From Inquilinus sp042743185 (GTDB taxonomy: Bacteria > Pseudomonadota > Alphaproteobacteria > DSM-16000 > Inquilinaceae): 64,000 bases of DNA. The DNA lies in assembly GCF_042743185.1 (NCBI RefSeq), contig NZ_JBHYMS010000011.1, forward strand, positions 1-64,000. Reading direction: 5' to 3'. Shown here in pieces: positions 7,476-15,255 of the stretch (positions are counted from its first letter, which is position 1; every line of letters starts with the position of its first letter). Made by a program: the position numbers and the translations under genes. The notes under the pieces are model-generated. The model did not search any database. It worked only from the letters and a program-made list of their open reading frames with translations, and was not told the DNA's origin.

Positions 7476-8990
7476 ATGGAAACGCTCGATCCCGAAGCCT
7501 GCTATCGCGCCCTCGTGACCCGCGACCCGCGGTTCGACGGGCGCATCTTCGTCGGCGTGACCTCGACCGGCATCTACTGCCGGCCGGTGTGCCCGGCCCG
7601 CGCGGCGAAGTTCGAGCACTGCCGCTTCTACGCCTCCGCCGCCGCGGCGCAGGAGGCCGGGTTCCGGCCCTGCCTGCGCTGCCGGCCCGAGACGGCGCCG
7701 GACCTCGCCTCCTGGCGCGGCACCTCCAACACCGTGTCGCGCGGCCTGGCGCTGATCGCCGACGGCGCGCTGGACGGCGGCGAGGCCGGGGTGGAGGCGC
7801 TGGCCGAGCGGCTCGGCGTCGGCGGCCGCCAGCTGCGCCGGCTGTTCAAGCAGCATCTCGGCGCCACGCCGGTGGCTGTGGCCCAGACCCGGCGCGTGCT
7901 GTTCGCCAAGCAGCTGATCCAGGAGACGCGGATGCCGATGGCCGAAGTGGCGCTGGCCGCCGGCTTCGGCAGCATCCGCCGTTTCAACGAGACCTTCCAC
8001 GACCTGTTCCGCCGCCCGCCCAGCGCGCTGCGCCGTCGGGCCTGGGCCGGGCTGCCGGTCGATTCCGTCGCCGCCGGCGGGGTGACGCTGCGGCTGCGTT
8101 ACCAGCCGCCCTATGACTGGCCGGCGATGCTGGCTTATCTGCAGGCCCGCGCCATCGACGGGGTGGAGCAGGTGGCGGGCGGCGTCTACCGGCGCAGCGT
8201 CGCCGAGGGCGACGAGATCGGCACCGTCGAGGTCCGGCACGAGCCGGCGCGCGACAACCTCATGGTGCTGGTCCGCTTCCCATCGGTGCGCGCCCTGCCG
8301 GGCATCCTGGCCCGGGTGCGGCGGGTGTTCGACGTCGGCGCCGATATCGAGACGATCGGCGCCCATCTGTCGCAAGACCCGTTCCTGGCGCCGCTGGTGG
8401 CGCAGCGGCCGGGGCTGCGCGCCCCCGGCGGCTGGGACGGGTTCGAGCTGGCGGTGCGCGCCGTGCTCGGCCAGCAGGTCACCGTGGTCGCGGCACGGCA
8501 GCTGGCCGGCCGGCTGGTGGCGATCTGCGGCGCCGCGGTGCCGGAGGCGGCGCGGCTGAACCTCGCCTTGTCCCGCGCCTTTCCGTCGCCGCAGCGTGTG
8601 GCCGCGGCCGATCTCGGCGCGCTCGGCATGCCGGGGTCGCGCCGGGCGACGCTGACCGCGCTGGCCGAGGCCGCGGCCGCCGACCCGCATCTGTTCCGCC
8701 CCTTCGGCACGGTGGAGGAGGCGATCGCCCGGTTGCGCCGCATCCGCGGCATCGGCGACTGGACGGCGCAGTACATCGCGCTGCGCGCCCTGCGCGAGCC
8801 CGATGCCTTCCCGGCCAGCGACATCGGCCTCTTGCGCGGCGCCGCCGACGGCGCCGGGGTGCGGCCGACCCCGGCCGACCTGCTGCAGCGGGCCGAGCCC
8901 TGGCGGCCCTGGCGCGCCTATGCCGCCCAGCATCTCTGGGCTGCGGATCCGGTGCCGATGGCGAGAGTGTCGGGAGCGAAGCATGGCTAA
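7476..8990 (+). CDS. alkA: Ada/AlkA fusion: DNA-3-methyladenine glycosylase with Ada regulatory domain
   Basis: A 504-aa protein in three parts. Residues 1-85 form the Ada zinc/methyl-phosphotriester domain (GIYCRPVCPAR, then CLRCRPE). Residues 85-190 form an AraC-type helix-turn-helix (VALAAGFGSIRRFNETF). The C-terminal half is AlkA-like, with a helix-hairpin-helix LRRIRGIGDWTAQYIALRAL and the catalytic-Asp region PASDIGLLR. It excises alkylated bases and can sense phosphotriester methylation to activate transcription. The Ada alkyl-guanine transferase domain is absent, but a separate ogt gene overlaps its end by 8 bp, so together the two make up a complete adaptive-response set. Confidence 0.93.
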   Translation: METLDPEACYRALVTRDPRFDGRIFVGVTSTGIYCRPVCPARAAKFEHCRFYASAAAAQEAGFRPCLRCRPETAPDLASWRGTSNTVSRGLALIADGALDGGEAGVEALAERLGVGGRQLRRLFKQHLGATPVAVAQTRRVLFAKQLIQETRMPMAEVALAAGFGSIRRFNETFHDLFRRPPSALRRRAWAGLPVDSVAAGGVTLRLRYQPPYDWPAMLAYLQARAIDGVEQVAGGVYRRSVAEGDEIGTVEVRHEPARDNLMVLVRFPSVRALPGILARVRRVFDVGADIETIGAHLSQDPFLAPLVAQRPGLRAPGGWDGFELAVRAVLGQQVTVVAARQLAGRLVAICGAAVPEAARLNLALSRAFPSPQRVAAADLGALGMPGSRRATLTALAEAAAADPHLFRPFGTVEEAIARLRRIRGIGDWTAQYIALRALREPDAFPASDIGLLRGAADGAGVRPTPADLLQRAEPWRPWRAYAAQHLWAADPVPMARVSGAKHG

Positions 8991-9516
8991 GGCGCTGGTC
9001 TTCGACCGCATGCCGAGCCCGCTCGGCGAGCTGCTGATCGTCGCCGACGAATCCGGTCGGCTGCGCGCCATCGACTGGGTCGAGGAGGAGCGGCTGCGCG
9101 ACCGGCTGGCCCGCAGCCTCGGCCATGACGATTTCACCTTGGCGCCGCAGCGCAACCCGGCCGGCCTGACCGCGGCGCTGGAGGCGTATTTCGCCGGCGA
9201 CCTCGCGGCGATCGACGCGCTGCCGGCCGAGGCCGCCGGCACGCCGTTCCAGCGCACGGTCTGGGCGGCGCTGCGCGGCATCGCCTGCGGCACCACCGTG
9301 TCCTATGGCGAGATCGCGCGGCGGATCGGCCAGCCGGGCGCCATGCGCGCCGTCGGCCTCGCCAACAATTCCAACCCGATCCCGATCGTCGTGCCCTGCC
9401 ACCGCGTCATCGGTGCCGACGGGTCGCTGGTCGGCTTCGGCGGCGGCCTCGATCGCAAGCGCTGGCTGCTGGACCACGAAGGCGCCGGCAGCAGGCAGCT
9501 GTCCCTGGCCATCTGA
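8983..9516 (+). CDS. ogt: Methylated-DNA--protein-cysteine methyltransferase
   Basis: A 177-aa O6-alkylguanine-DNA alkyltransferase. The suicide-cysteine motif IVVPCHRVI is present, preceded by the helix-turn-helix and Arg-finger region (SYGEIARRIGQPGAMRAVGLANNSNP). The ATG at 8983 overlaps the end of the upstream glycosylase gene by 8 bp (its TAA is 8988-8990), which indicates translational coupling. The protein transfers O6-methyl groups from guanine to its own cysteine and complements the glycosylase/Ada fusion in alkylation repair. Confidence 0.95.
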   Translation: MAKALVFDRMPSPLGELLIVADESGRLRAIDWVEEERLRDRLARSLGHDDFTLAPQRNPAGLTAALEAYFAGDLAAIDALPAEAAGTPFQRTVWAALRGIACGTTVSYGEIARRIGQPGAMRAVGLANNSNPIPIVVPCHRVIGADGSLVGFGGGLDRKRWLLDHEGAGSRQLSLAI

Positions 9517-9540
9517 ACCAAACACCGGGAGAGAACGTCC

Positions 9541-10359
9541 ATGACCGCCACCCGTCAGGCCGAGTCCCTGCAGCAGTTCCGCCGCCTGCACCAGGACAGC
9601 ATCCTGCTGCTCGCCAATGCCTGGGACGCAGGCAGCGCCCGGCTGATCGAGAGCCTCGGCGCCAAAGCCATCGCCACCACCAGCGCCGGCGTCGCCTGGG
9701 CGCATGGCTATCCGGACGGCGACGTGCTGCCGTTCGACCTCTTGGTCGCCACCACGGCCGACATCGCCCGCATCATCCGGGTGCCGCTGACCGTCGACGC
9801 CGAGGGCGGGTACAGCGACGACCCGGCCGCGGTGGGCGAGGCGGTGGCCCGGCTGATCGGCGCCGGCGCCGCCGGCATCAACCTCGAGGACGGGGCGGGG
9901 ACGCCGGACCTGCTCTGCGCCAAGATCGAGGCGATCAAGCGGACCGCCGCCCGCAGCGGCCAGGACGTGTTCGTCAACGCTCGCACCGACGTCTATCTGC
10001 GCGGCCTGGCGCCGGAGGGCGGCAAGGTGGCGGAGGTGCTGGCCCGGGCCGAGCGCTACCGCGCCGCCGGCGCCGACGGCATCTTCGCGCCGGGGGTCAC
10101 AAAGCCCGAGGAGATCCAGGCGATCGCGGCCGCTGCGCCGCTGCCGCTGAACGTGATGGCTCGGCCTGGATTGCCGGGTGCGGCGGAGCTCGCCGCCCTC
10201 GGCGTCCGCCGCCTCAGCGCCGGTTCCGGCATCAGCCAGACGGTGTTCGCCCGGATCGCCGAGCTGGCGACGTCGTTCCTGCAGGACGGTATCTCCGACC
10301 CGCTGGTCTCGGGCGCCATGCCGTATCCGGAGATCAATGCGCTGATGGCGGAGCGGTAG
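9541..10359 (+). CDS. Isocitrate lyase/PEP mutase family protein
   Basis: A 272-aa TIM-barrel protein of the PEP-mutase/isocitrate-lyase superfamily. It begins LLLANAWDAGSARLIESLG and contains VDAEGGYS and INLEDG, where the acidic residues would bind Mg2+, plus VNARTDVYL. Isocitrate lyase itself has a KKCGH catalytic motif, which is missing here. The protein therefore more likely resembles the oxaloacetate decarboxylase/2-methylisocitrate-lyase-like subgroup with unknown substrate. It starts 24 bp after ogt behind a GGGAGAG ribosome-binding site and is probably in the same operon. A direct role in alkylation repair is not evident. Confidence 0.85.
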   Translation: MTATRQAESLQQFRRLHQDSILLLANAWDAGSARLIESLGAKAIATTSAGVAWAHGYPDGDVLPFDLLVATTADIARIIRVPLTVDAEGGYSDDPAAVGEAVARLIGAGAAGINLEDGAGTPDLLCAKIEAIKRTAARSGQDVFVNARTDVYLRGLAPEGGKVAEVLARAERYRAAGADGIFAPGVTKPEEIQAIAAAAPLPLNVMARPGLPGAAELAALGVRRLSAGSGISQTVFARIAELATSFLQDGISDPLVSGAMPYPEINALMAER

Positions 10360-10360
10360 G

Positions 10361-10734
10361 TCAACCCCCGGCGCGGCCGTCCAGCCGCGCCGCCAGGCTG
10401 TCCAAGCTGGGTTCGAACCAGATCTCGCGGCCGCGATTGGCCTCCCGCACCCAGTCGCGCAGCGCGCCGCTGGCGGCGAGATGCTGCGAGATGTCGCCGA
10501 TCACCGCCAGCTTCAGCCGGTAGTTGACCGCCTTCTGCGCGATCTCCCCGGCCAGGCCGCTGCGCAGCTAGAAGAAGGCGGGGCCGAGGCGGGATGCCGG
10601 CACGGCCAGCACCGAGGCGCCGGCGAACATGGCCTCGCCGATCAGGTCGGTGGCCGCCCGAGGGTATCGATCGCCAGGCCGTCCTCGTCGCAGACCAGCA
10701 CCTGCTCGCCGCCCCAGTGCAGAATTTCGGTCAT
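10361..10734 (-). pseudogene. DUF4180 protein, disrupted
   Basis: Reading back from an ATG at 10734, the frame gives MTEILHWGGEQVLVCDEDG and then breaks. After restoring one lost base near 10660 it continues with ATDLIGEAMFAGASVLAVP. It then meets an in-frame TAG at 10568-10570 where relatives have an Asp codon (PAFF-D-LRSG), and proceeds with LAGEIAQKAVNYRLKLAV to a TGA at 10361-10363. These blocks match my memory of the DUF4180 family, whose function is unknown. The length of 374 nt is not a multiple of three, consistent with a frameshift. It borders the low-GC island. Confidence 0.8.
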
Positions 10735-10939
10735 CGCGTCATGTCCTTTGGCTCACTGCGGCACGGGCCGATGGATAGCATCGTCTCAGCGCTGGGCTCT
10801 CATTCATCCAGACGCTCGACCGGCCGGACCTCACCCCGCGGCCACCCCAATTATTGAATGAAGAAGTGGCTTTGCTACTTGTGTCGACAAAAAATTCGGG
10901 GTGATGATTGTGCTTTGATCGGTAGCTAGCGGGGTACAT

Positions 10940-11605
10940 ATGTCTGTTCTAGATATTCCGCTCCGAAAGGCGCTACAATTGTTCTATGCGCCACAGTCGT
11001 TGCGGCGGTCAATTTTGAAGGAAGATATTCGGCTTGATCGCAGAAAGGAGGCCGGCGGTAACAGAAGTAGAGGTGGCGATTTCTACCTGCCTTTCTGGTC
11101 TGATGTCAAAAGACATGTATCTGGTGATGGCGACCTTGCGCAGCTTACTGATGATCGAATAAGGTCGAATAGGAATTTTAAGAGATTATATCCGCTTCTT
11201 AAAGACGGCGTCCTCGAATTGCTCAGTGCAAAATTGCGTTGGTCAAACGAACCAGTCGAGATCATCCCTCAAAGCGTGCACGGCAAGCTGCGAATTGAAA
11301 GCCTGGGTGGCACAATTCGCATAAGGGATGCGCTCCACGCGCGCGTCAGGGGAGAATATACCCGCGTCGTGTACCCGTACTTCAGCGAAGAACCGGCGCT
11401 CCCCGAAGAGGGTGGAAGATTGGGCTTATGGGTGATGCAACAGGCCCTGACAGAGCTTGACCCAGGTGACATGCGTATTATCGACGCTCTTCGTCGGACA
11501 TTTTTCTCTCCGCAAACGACGCCGTTGCAGGGCAACGAAGAGGCGGTTTTCCGTGAAAACTACAGTTGGTTAATCGGCGAGTGGGAGCGTCTAAAGCAAG
11601 AATGA
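10940..11605 (+). CDS. Orphan protein of unknown function (221 aa), probably acquired
   Basis: A soluble 221-aa protein with no signal peptide or membrane segment; I do not recognise a family. Visible features are a basic N-terminal third (RRSILKEDIRLDRRKEAGGNR), then FYLPFWSDVKRHV, a Trp/Tyr-rich middle (VVYPYFSEEPALPEEGGRLGLWVMQQAL), and a C-terminus ending SWLIGEWERLKQE. The regular pattern of hydrophobics and the GCGGGG stretch upstream of the ATG suggest a real gene. Base composition and codon use (many A/T-ending codons) differ from its neighbours. It converges on the reverse-transcriptase remnant 28 bp away. A defence or element-borne function is possible, but nothing in the sequence shows it. 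Confidence 0.7.
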   Translation: MSVLDIPLRKALQLFYAPQSLRRSILKEDIRLDRRKEAGGNRSRGGDFYLPFWSDVKRHVSGDGDLAQLTDDRIRSNRNFKRLYPLLKDGVLELLSAKLRWSNEPVEIIPQSVHGKLRIESLGGTIRIRDALHARVRGEYTRVVYPYFSEEPALPEEGGRLGLWVMQQALTELDPGDMRIIDALRRTFFSPQTTPLQGNEEAVFRENYSWLIGEWERLKQE

Positions 11606-11633
11606 GAGGCGCGAACTATCAAGCCTAATCGAC

Positions 11634-11994
11634 TCAGGCTAGCTTCCGCATAAAGTTTGGAGGCATGCGCTTCTCAACATGATGCGCGAAAGCAATCAAA
11701 CCGAGGGCATGCCTGCGCACCGATCGTCGAAGCGAATCCGCGTTTCGCGAGGTGGCGGGGCGAATATTCTCGTGGTTCAGCGTATAGAGAGGTTTCTATA
11801 TTGTTTCTGATGGCTTTTGTGATGCGTGGGCGCTCTGTGTCGATGGCCACGCCCAGCAGAATTTTTCTGCCGCCAGGAGGTAGATCGTCGCCTTCTGACG
11901 ACGGGGTAAGGTGCTCCACCGTATCCGTTTTAGGCCGCGTACCCAGACAGAGCTTTCTCGCGACGATAAAGCCGATCCAGGAGAATGGCAGGTC
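11634..11994 (-). pseudogene. Remnant of a reverse transcriptase C-terminus (retron/DRT-like)
   Basis: Reading the minus strand from about 11994, the frame gives RKILLGVAIDTERPRIT, then KAIRNNIETSLY, then HLAKRGFAST. After a single frame change near 11705-11713 it gives GLIAFAHHVEKRMPPNF and ends at a TGA (11634-11636). This order is what I expect of the region after the catalytic palm in bacterial retron-type and defence-associated (UG/DRT) reverse transcriptases: a Gly-(hydrophobic)-(V/A)-x-D strand, an Arg-rich helix, H...RGF.S, then GLIAFA. The palm with its YxDD motif is absent: a stop at 11995-11997 and then unrelated sequence lie upstream. This is a truncated, frameshifted gene. Confidence 0.6.
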
Positions 11995-12120
11995 TTAGCA
12001 AAATGCGACGGCGATCTGAACGGCCGAATGCGGGCAAAGCCGCCGATGGTGCCCCATCAGCAAGTAGTATAGAGGCCGCCAATTCCACGCCTCAGCCACC
12101 TCTGGCACGCTGCAGCTTGA

Positions 12121-12210
12121 TGGCGGAAGGGGTGGGATTCGAACCCACGGTGACGTCGCCGCCACGCCGGTTTTCAAGACCGGTGCCTTAAACCGCTCGG
12201 CCACCCTTCC
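12121..12210 (-). tRNA. tRNA-Ser (UGA anticodon)
   Basis: The minus strand folds as a class II tRNA. It has acceptor GGAAGGG with CCCTTCC, an anticodon stem CCGGT/ACCGG enclosing the loop CTTGAAA (anticodon TGA, serine), a long variable arm, and a T-arm GTGGG-TTCGAAT-CCCAC. The discriminator G is followed by an encoded CCA (12121-12123). Its 3' end borders the low-GC island. Confidence 0.95.
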
Positions 12211-12530
12211 GGACCGGCCGCACCATACGGATTTGCCCCGCCGGTTTCAAACCGCTTCGTATCGGCTGCACGGCCGAGATCATGCCGGCAACATCCGACA
12301 ATTGAAATCGTGGGTTGTCGGATTTCGCCACGAACCGAAGCGGTTACGGGCCGTGCTGTCAAACCGGTCTGCACGCCAATACAACCTATGAGCGCAGGCA
12401 GAAATTCACAGAAATACTGGACGCCGACCGACGCCGCGGGTCGGCTGACCAGCACATGCTCAGATATGCCGGAGCGGGACGGGACGATTATGCTGGACCA
12501 TTGACCGGATGTTGTGACATACGGGCAGAC
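12211..12530. other. Divergent intergenic region with nested inverted repeats
   Basis: The 320 bp between tRNA-Ser and rlpA hold no gene that I can support. The outer arms AACCGCTTCG (12250-12259) and CGAAGCGGTT (12336-12345) are perfect complements. Inside them a second perfect pair, ATCCGACAA (12293-12301) and TTGTCGGAT (12315-12323), forms a 9-bp stem with a 13-base loop. The promoters of tRNA-Ser (minus) and of the rlpA operon (plus) must lie here. The nested arms could be an RNA structure in the rlpA leader or a protein-binding site. Confidence 0.5.
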
Positions 12531-13466
12531 ATGACTGCCGAACCGATCCTGACCCGGTCCGGACGCCGTTCTTTTTGCGTGAAATTCAGCCGCACGAAGT
12601 CGGATCGTCTCCCGGGGCTCGCCGTCGCTGCAGCCATCGGCGTGGCGCTGCTTGCCACCGGATGCGCTCCCTCCCAACCGGGAAAGGGGAGCATCGCCGA
12701 ACGGCCCATTCTCGCGCGCCCCGCCGATCCGGGGGTCGTGGCCATCAACGGTGTGCGCTACGTGGCGCGCACCGACCGCGATTCGGTGCAGGTCGGCACC
12801 GCCACCTGGTACGGCCCCGGTTTCCACGGCCGCAAGACCGCCAACGGCGAACGCTTCGACAGCGGCCTCGTCACCGCCGCGCATCGCAGCCTGCCGATGC
12901 CCAGCCTGGTCAAGGTCACCAACCTCGACAATGGCCGGACCCTGATCGTCAGGATCAACGACCGCGGCCCCTTCGTGCGGTCGAAGATCATCGACATGTC
13001 GGCCCGCGGCGCGGAACTGCTGGGCTTCCGCGGCAACGGCTCGGCCCGGGTCAAGATCCAGGTGCTGGAGGAGGCGGAGCGCTTCCAGGCGCTGCAGCAG
13101 CAGCGCGACCAGGCGCGGAAGAGCCAGGTCGCCTCGGCCGGCAAGCCGGACGACCTGCACGATACCCCCTACATCGCCGTGCCGCCGGCGCCACGGGTGC
13201 CCGACCGGTTGCCCGAGATCGTCGGCAATGCCGGGGACGAGGCGAAGCCGTCCGGCCTGTTCGTCGCCGCCGCCAAAGCCACCCGGCCGCAGCAGGTGGC
13301 CACGCTGTCCGACGCCCTGCGCCGCTTCGGCCCGGTCTCGACCGCCGCCGCTGCCGGCGCGATCGAGCTGCGCATCGGCCCCTTCATCGACCCCAAGGCC
13401 GCATCGACCGCCTTGAAGCAGGTCGCCGCCGCGGGCTATTCCGGAGCACGCGTCGTCGCCGAGTGA
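12531..13466 (+). CDS. rlpA: RlpA-like septal ring lipoprotein
   Basis: A 311-aa outer-membrane lipoprotein. A hydrophobic segment ends in the lipobox LATGC near residue 40. The double-psi beta-barrel follows at about residues 80-170, with TATWYGPGFHGRKTANGE, then LVKVTNLDNGR and VRINDRGPF. A linker leads to a weak SPOR-type domain at the end (ELRIGPFIDPKAASTALKQV). RlpA proteins cleave or bind denuded glycan strands at the septum. The ATG at 12531 is preferred because it places the lipobox at a normal distance; the frame stays open further upstream without homology. It heads the tmk-holB-metG-tatD operon, where alphaproteobacteria often have rlpA or dacA. Confidence 0.9.
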   Translation: MTAEPILTRSGRRSFCVKFSRTKSDRLPGLAVAAAIGVALLATGCAPSQPGKGSIAERPILARPADPGVVAINGVRYVARTDRDSVQVGTATWYGPGFHGRKTANGERFDSGLVTAAHRSLPMPSLVKVTNLDNGRTLIVRINDRGPFVRSKIIDMSARGAELLGFRGNGSARVKIQVLEEAERFQALQQQRDQARKSQVASAGKPDDLHDTPYIAVPPAPRVPDRLPEIVGNAGDEAKPSGLFVAAAKATRPQQVATLSDALRRFGPVSTAAAAGAIELRIGPFIDPKAASTALKQVAAAGYSGARVVAE

Positions 13467-13513
13467 CCCTGCCGGTCCGCGGCGCGACGAGGCCGCAACC
13501 GGGGACGGATCGC

Positions 13514-14152
13514 TTGGGCAATCGCGGACGATTCATCACGCTTGAAGGTGGCGAGGGCTCGGGCAAGAGCACGCATGTCCGCCGGCTCGCCTCGGATCTC
13601 GCCAAACGCGGCGTCGAGGTGGTGGCGACGCGCGAGCCCGGCGGCTCGCCGGGGGCGGAGGCGATCCGCAACCTCCTGGTCAAGGGCGATATCGACCGCT
13701 GGGACCCGGTGACCGAGGCGCTGCTGCATTCGGCCGCCCGGCGCGACCATCTGCGCGCCACGGTGCGCCCGGCGCTCGACCGTGGCGCCTGGGTGGTCTC
13801 CGACCGCTACGCCGACAGCACCCTGGTCTATCAGGGCTGGGGCATGGGGGTGGACCGGGCCAGCCTCGACGCTCTGTTCCGGATCGCGACCGACGGGCTG
13901 AAGCCCGACCTGACCCTGGTGCTGGACGTGCCGGCCGAGATCGGCCTCGCCCGCGCCGGCGCCCGCCGCGGCGGCGAGGACCGCTACGAGCGGATGGGCC
14001 AAGCGCTGCACCAGCGCCTGCGCGAGGGTTTCCTGGCCGTCGCCGCGGCCGAGCCGGAGCGCTGCGTCGTGATCGATGCCGGCGGCACGGTCGACGAGGT
14101 TTCAGCCGCCATCCGCGCGGCGGTCGACGCGAAGTTCGGGCCCGCGCCGTGA
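13514..14152 (+). CDS. tmk: Thymidylate kinase
   Basis: A 212-aa kinase that phosphorylates dTMP to dTDP. The P-loop GGEGSGKST starts at residue 11, TREPGGSPGAEAIR follows, then the DRY-type motif SDRYADSTLVYQG, and an Arg-rich lid near 145-155 (RAGARRGGEDRYE). The best start is a TTG at 13514 preceded by GGGGACGGA, giving the usual short N-terminus before GRFITLEGG. A GTG at 13463 that overlaps the rlpA stop is in frame, but it lacks a ribosome-binding site and adds unconserved residues. The 3' end overlaps holB by four bases. Confidence 0.93.
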   Translation: MGNRGRFITLEGGEGSGKSTHVRRLASDLAKRGVEVVATREPGGSPGAEAIRNLLVKGDIDRWDPVTEALLHSAARRDHLRATVRPALDRGAWVVSDRYADSTLVYQGWGMGVDRASLDALFRIATDGLKPDLTLVLDVPAEIGLARAGARRGGEDRYERMGQALHQRLREGFLAVAAAEPERCVVIDAGGTVDEVSAAIRAAVDAKFGPAP

Positions 14153-15225
14153 GCGGCGCGTTCCCCGTCCCCCGCGCCAATCCGCGGCTGCTGGGCCACG
14201 AGGCGGCGGAGGCCGCGTTCCTCGACGCGCTGCGCGCCGGAAGGCTGCCGCATGCCTGGCTGATCACCGGCCCGCCCGGCATCGGCAAGGCCACCTTCGC
14301 CCACCGGGTCGCGCGCTTCCTGCTGGCCGGCGCTCCGCGCGGCGCCCACAGCCTGGAGATCCCGGCCGATCACCCGACCTTCCGCCGCGCCGTTGCGGGC
14401 GGCCATGCCGACCTGCTGACCATCGAGCGAAACGCCGGTGGCGACGAGGAGAAGAAGCGCCGCAGCCGCGAGATCCCGGTCGAGCAGATCCGGCGGATCG
14501 AGCCGTTCCTGCGCCTGACAGCCGCCGAGGGCAACTGGCGCGTCGTCATCGTTGACGAAGCGGAGGCGATGAACAGGAACGGCGCCAACGCCCTCTTGAA
14601 GATCCTGGAGGAGCCGCCGGCCCACGCCATCCTGCTGCTGAGCTGCGGCAATCCCGGCGCGTTGCTGCCGACCATCCGGTCGCGCTGCCGCCTGCTGGCG
14701 CTGGAGCCGCTGCCGGACGCGACCGTCGACCGGCTGCTGGCCGAGCACGCGCCCGAGCTCGATCCCGAGGAGCGGGCGTCGCTGGTCCGTCTGGCCGAGG
14801 GCAGCATCGGGCGGGCGGCGTCGCTGATCGAGGATGGCGGGCTCGGCCTGTACCGCGACATGCTGGGTCTGCTCGACGACTTCCCACGGGTCGACTTCCG
14901 CGCCGTGCACAGGATGGGCGACCGGATCGGTCCGGTGGCGGCGGAGTCGAGCTGGCGCCTGTTCACCGGCCTGCTGGTCTGGTGGATGGAGCGGCTGGCC
15001 CGCGCCGCCGCCCGCGGCACCGCCCCGGCCGAGATCGTGGCGGGGGAGGAGGCGGTGATGCAGCAGGTGGTGGGCGCCCTGGGACGGGCCGGCGGCCTTG
15101 ATCGCTGGGTGGAGCTGTGGGACAACACCCGCCGTCTGTTCGCTCAGGCGGACGGGTCCAACCTCGATCGGAAGCAGGTTCTCCTGCAGGCGTTCATCGG
15201 CATCGAGCGCGCCTGCAACGGCTGA
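14149..15225 (+). CDS. holB: DNA polymerase III subunit delta prime
   Basis: A 358-aa clamp-loader subunit. It has an AAA+ fold with GPPGIGKATFAHRVA near residues 44-58, the DEAEAMNRNGANALLKILEEPP block near 140-162, and IRSRC. The sensor region SRC is kept, as in delta-prime proteins. It starts at GTG 14149 within the tmk stop (GTGA overlap). It loads the sliding clamp together with the delta and tau/gamma subunits. The order tmk-holB-metG-tatD is the classical one. Confidence 0.94.
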   Translation: MSGAFPVPRANPRLLGHEAAEAAFLDALRAGRLPHAWLITGPPGIGKATFAHRVARFLLAGAPRGAHSLEIPADHPTFRRAVAGGHADLLTIERNAGGDEEKKRRSREIPVEQIRRIEPFLRLTAAEGNWRVVIVDEAEAMNRNGANALLKILEEPPAHAILLLSCGNPGALLPTIRSRCRLLALEPLPDATVDRLLAEHAPELDPEERASLVRLAEGSIGRAASLIEDGGLGLYRDMLGLLDDFPRVDFRAVHRMGDRIGPVAAESSWRLFTGLLVWWMERLARAAARGTAPAEIVAGEEAVMQQVVGALGRAGGLDRWVELWDNTRRLFAQADGSNLDRKQVLLQAFIGIERACNG

Positions 15226-15255
15226 CCGCCGCCGTAGCACGGAAAAGAGGCCGCG

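Larger units (their letters stand above)
10735..12120. other. Low-GC island next to the 3' end of tRNA-Ser
   Basis: About 1.4 kb with clearly lower GC (near 50% in the coding part) and codon use unlike the surrounding 70% GC genes. It contains an orphan 221-aa gene on the plus strand and the decayed 3' end of a reverse-transcriptase gene on the minus strand, and stops at the encoded CCA of tRNA-Ser. A tRNA 3' end is a common integration site, so a degenerate genomic island is likely. I found no integrase and no convincing direct repeat of the tRNA end on the far side. The 205 bases 10735-10939 hold no gene that I can see. Confidence 0.65.

Noticed and set aside
10405..10425. Possible attachment-site copy, because GGGTTCGAACC resembles the tRNA-Ser T-loop
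   Set aside because: Only a short self-complementary core matches, and it lies within the DUF4180 coding sequence. It is too short to call an att repeat.
12315..12530. N-terminal extension of rlpA or a separate small gene
   Set aside because: It would put 72 unrelated residues before the signal peptide and lipobox. The sequence is also occupied by nested inverted repeats.
13463..13513. GTG start for thymidylate kinase overlapping the rlpA stop
   Set aside because: It has no ribosome-binding site and adds 17 residues not typical of the family. The TTG at 13514 has GGGGACGGA before it.
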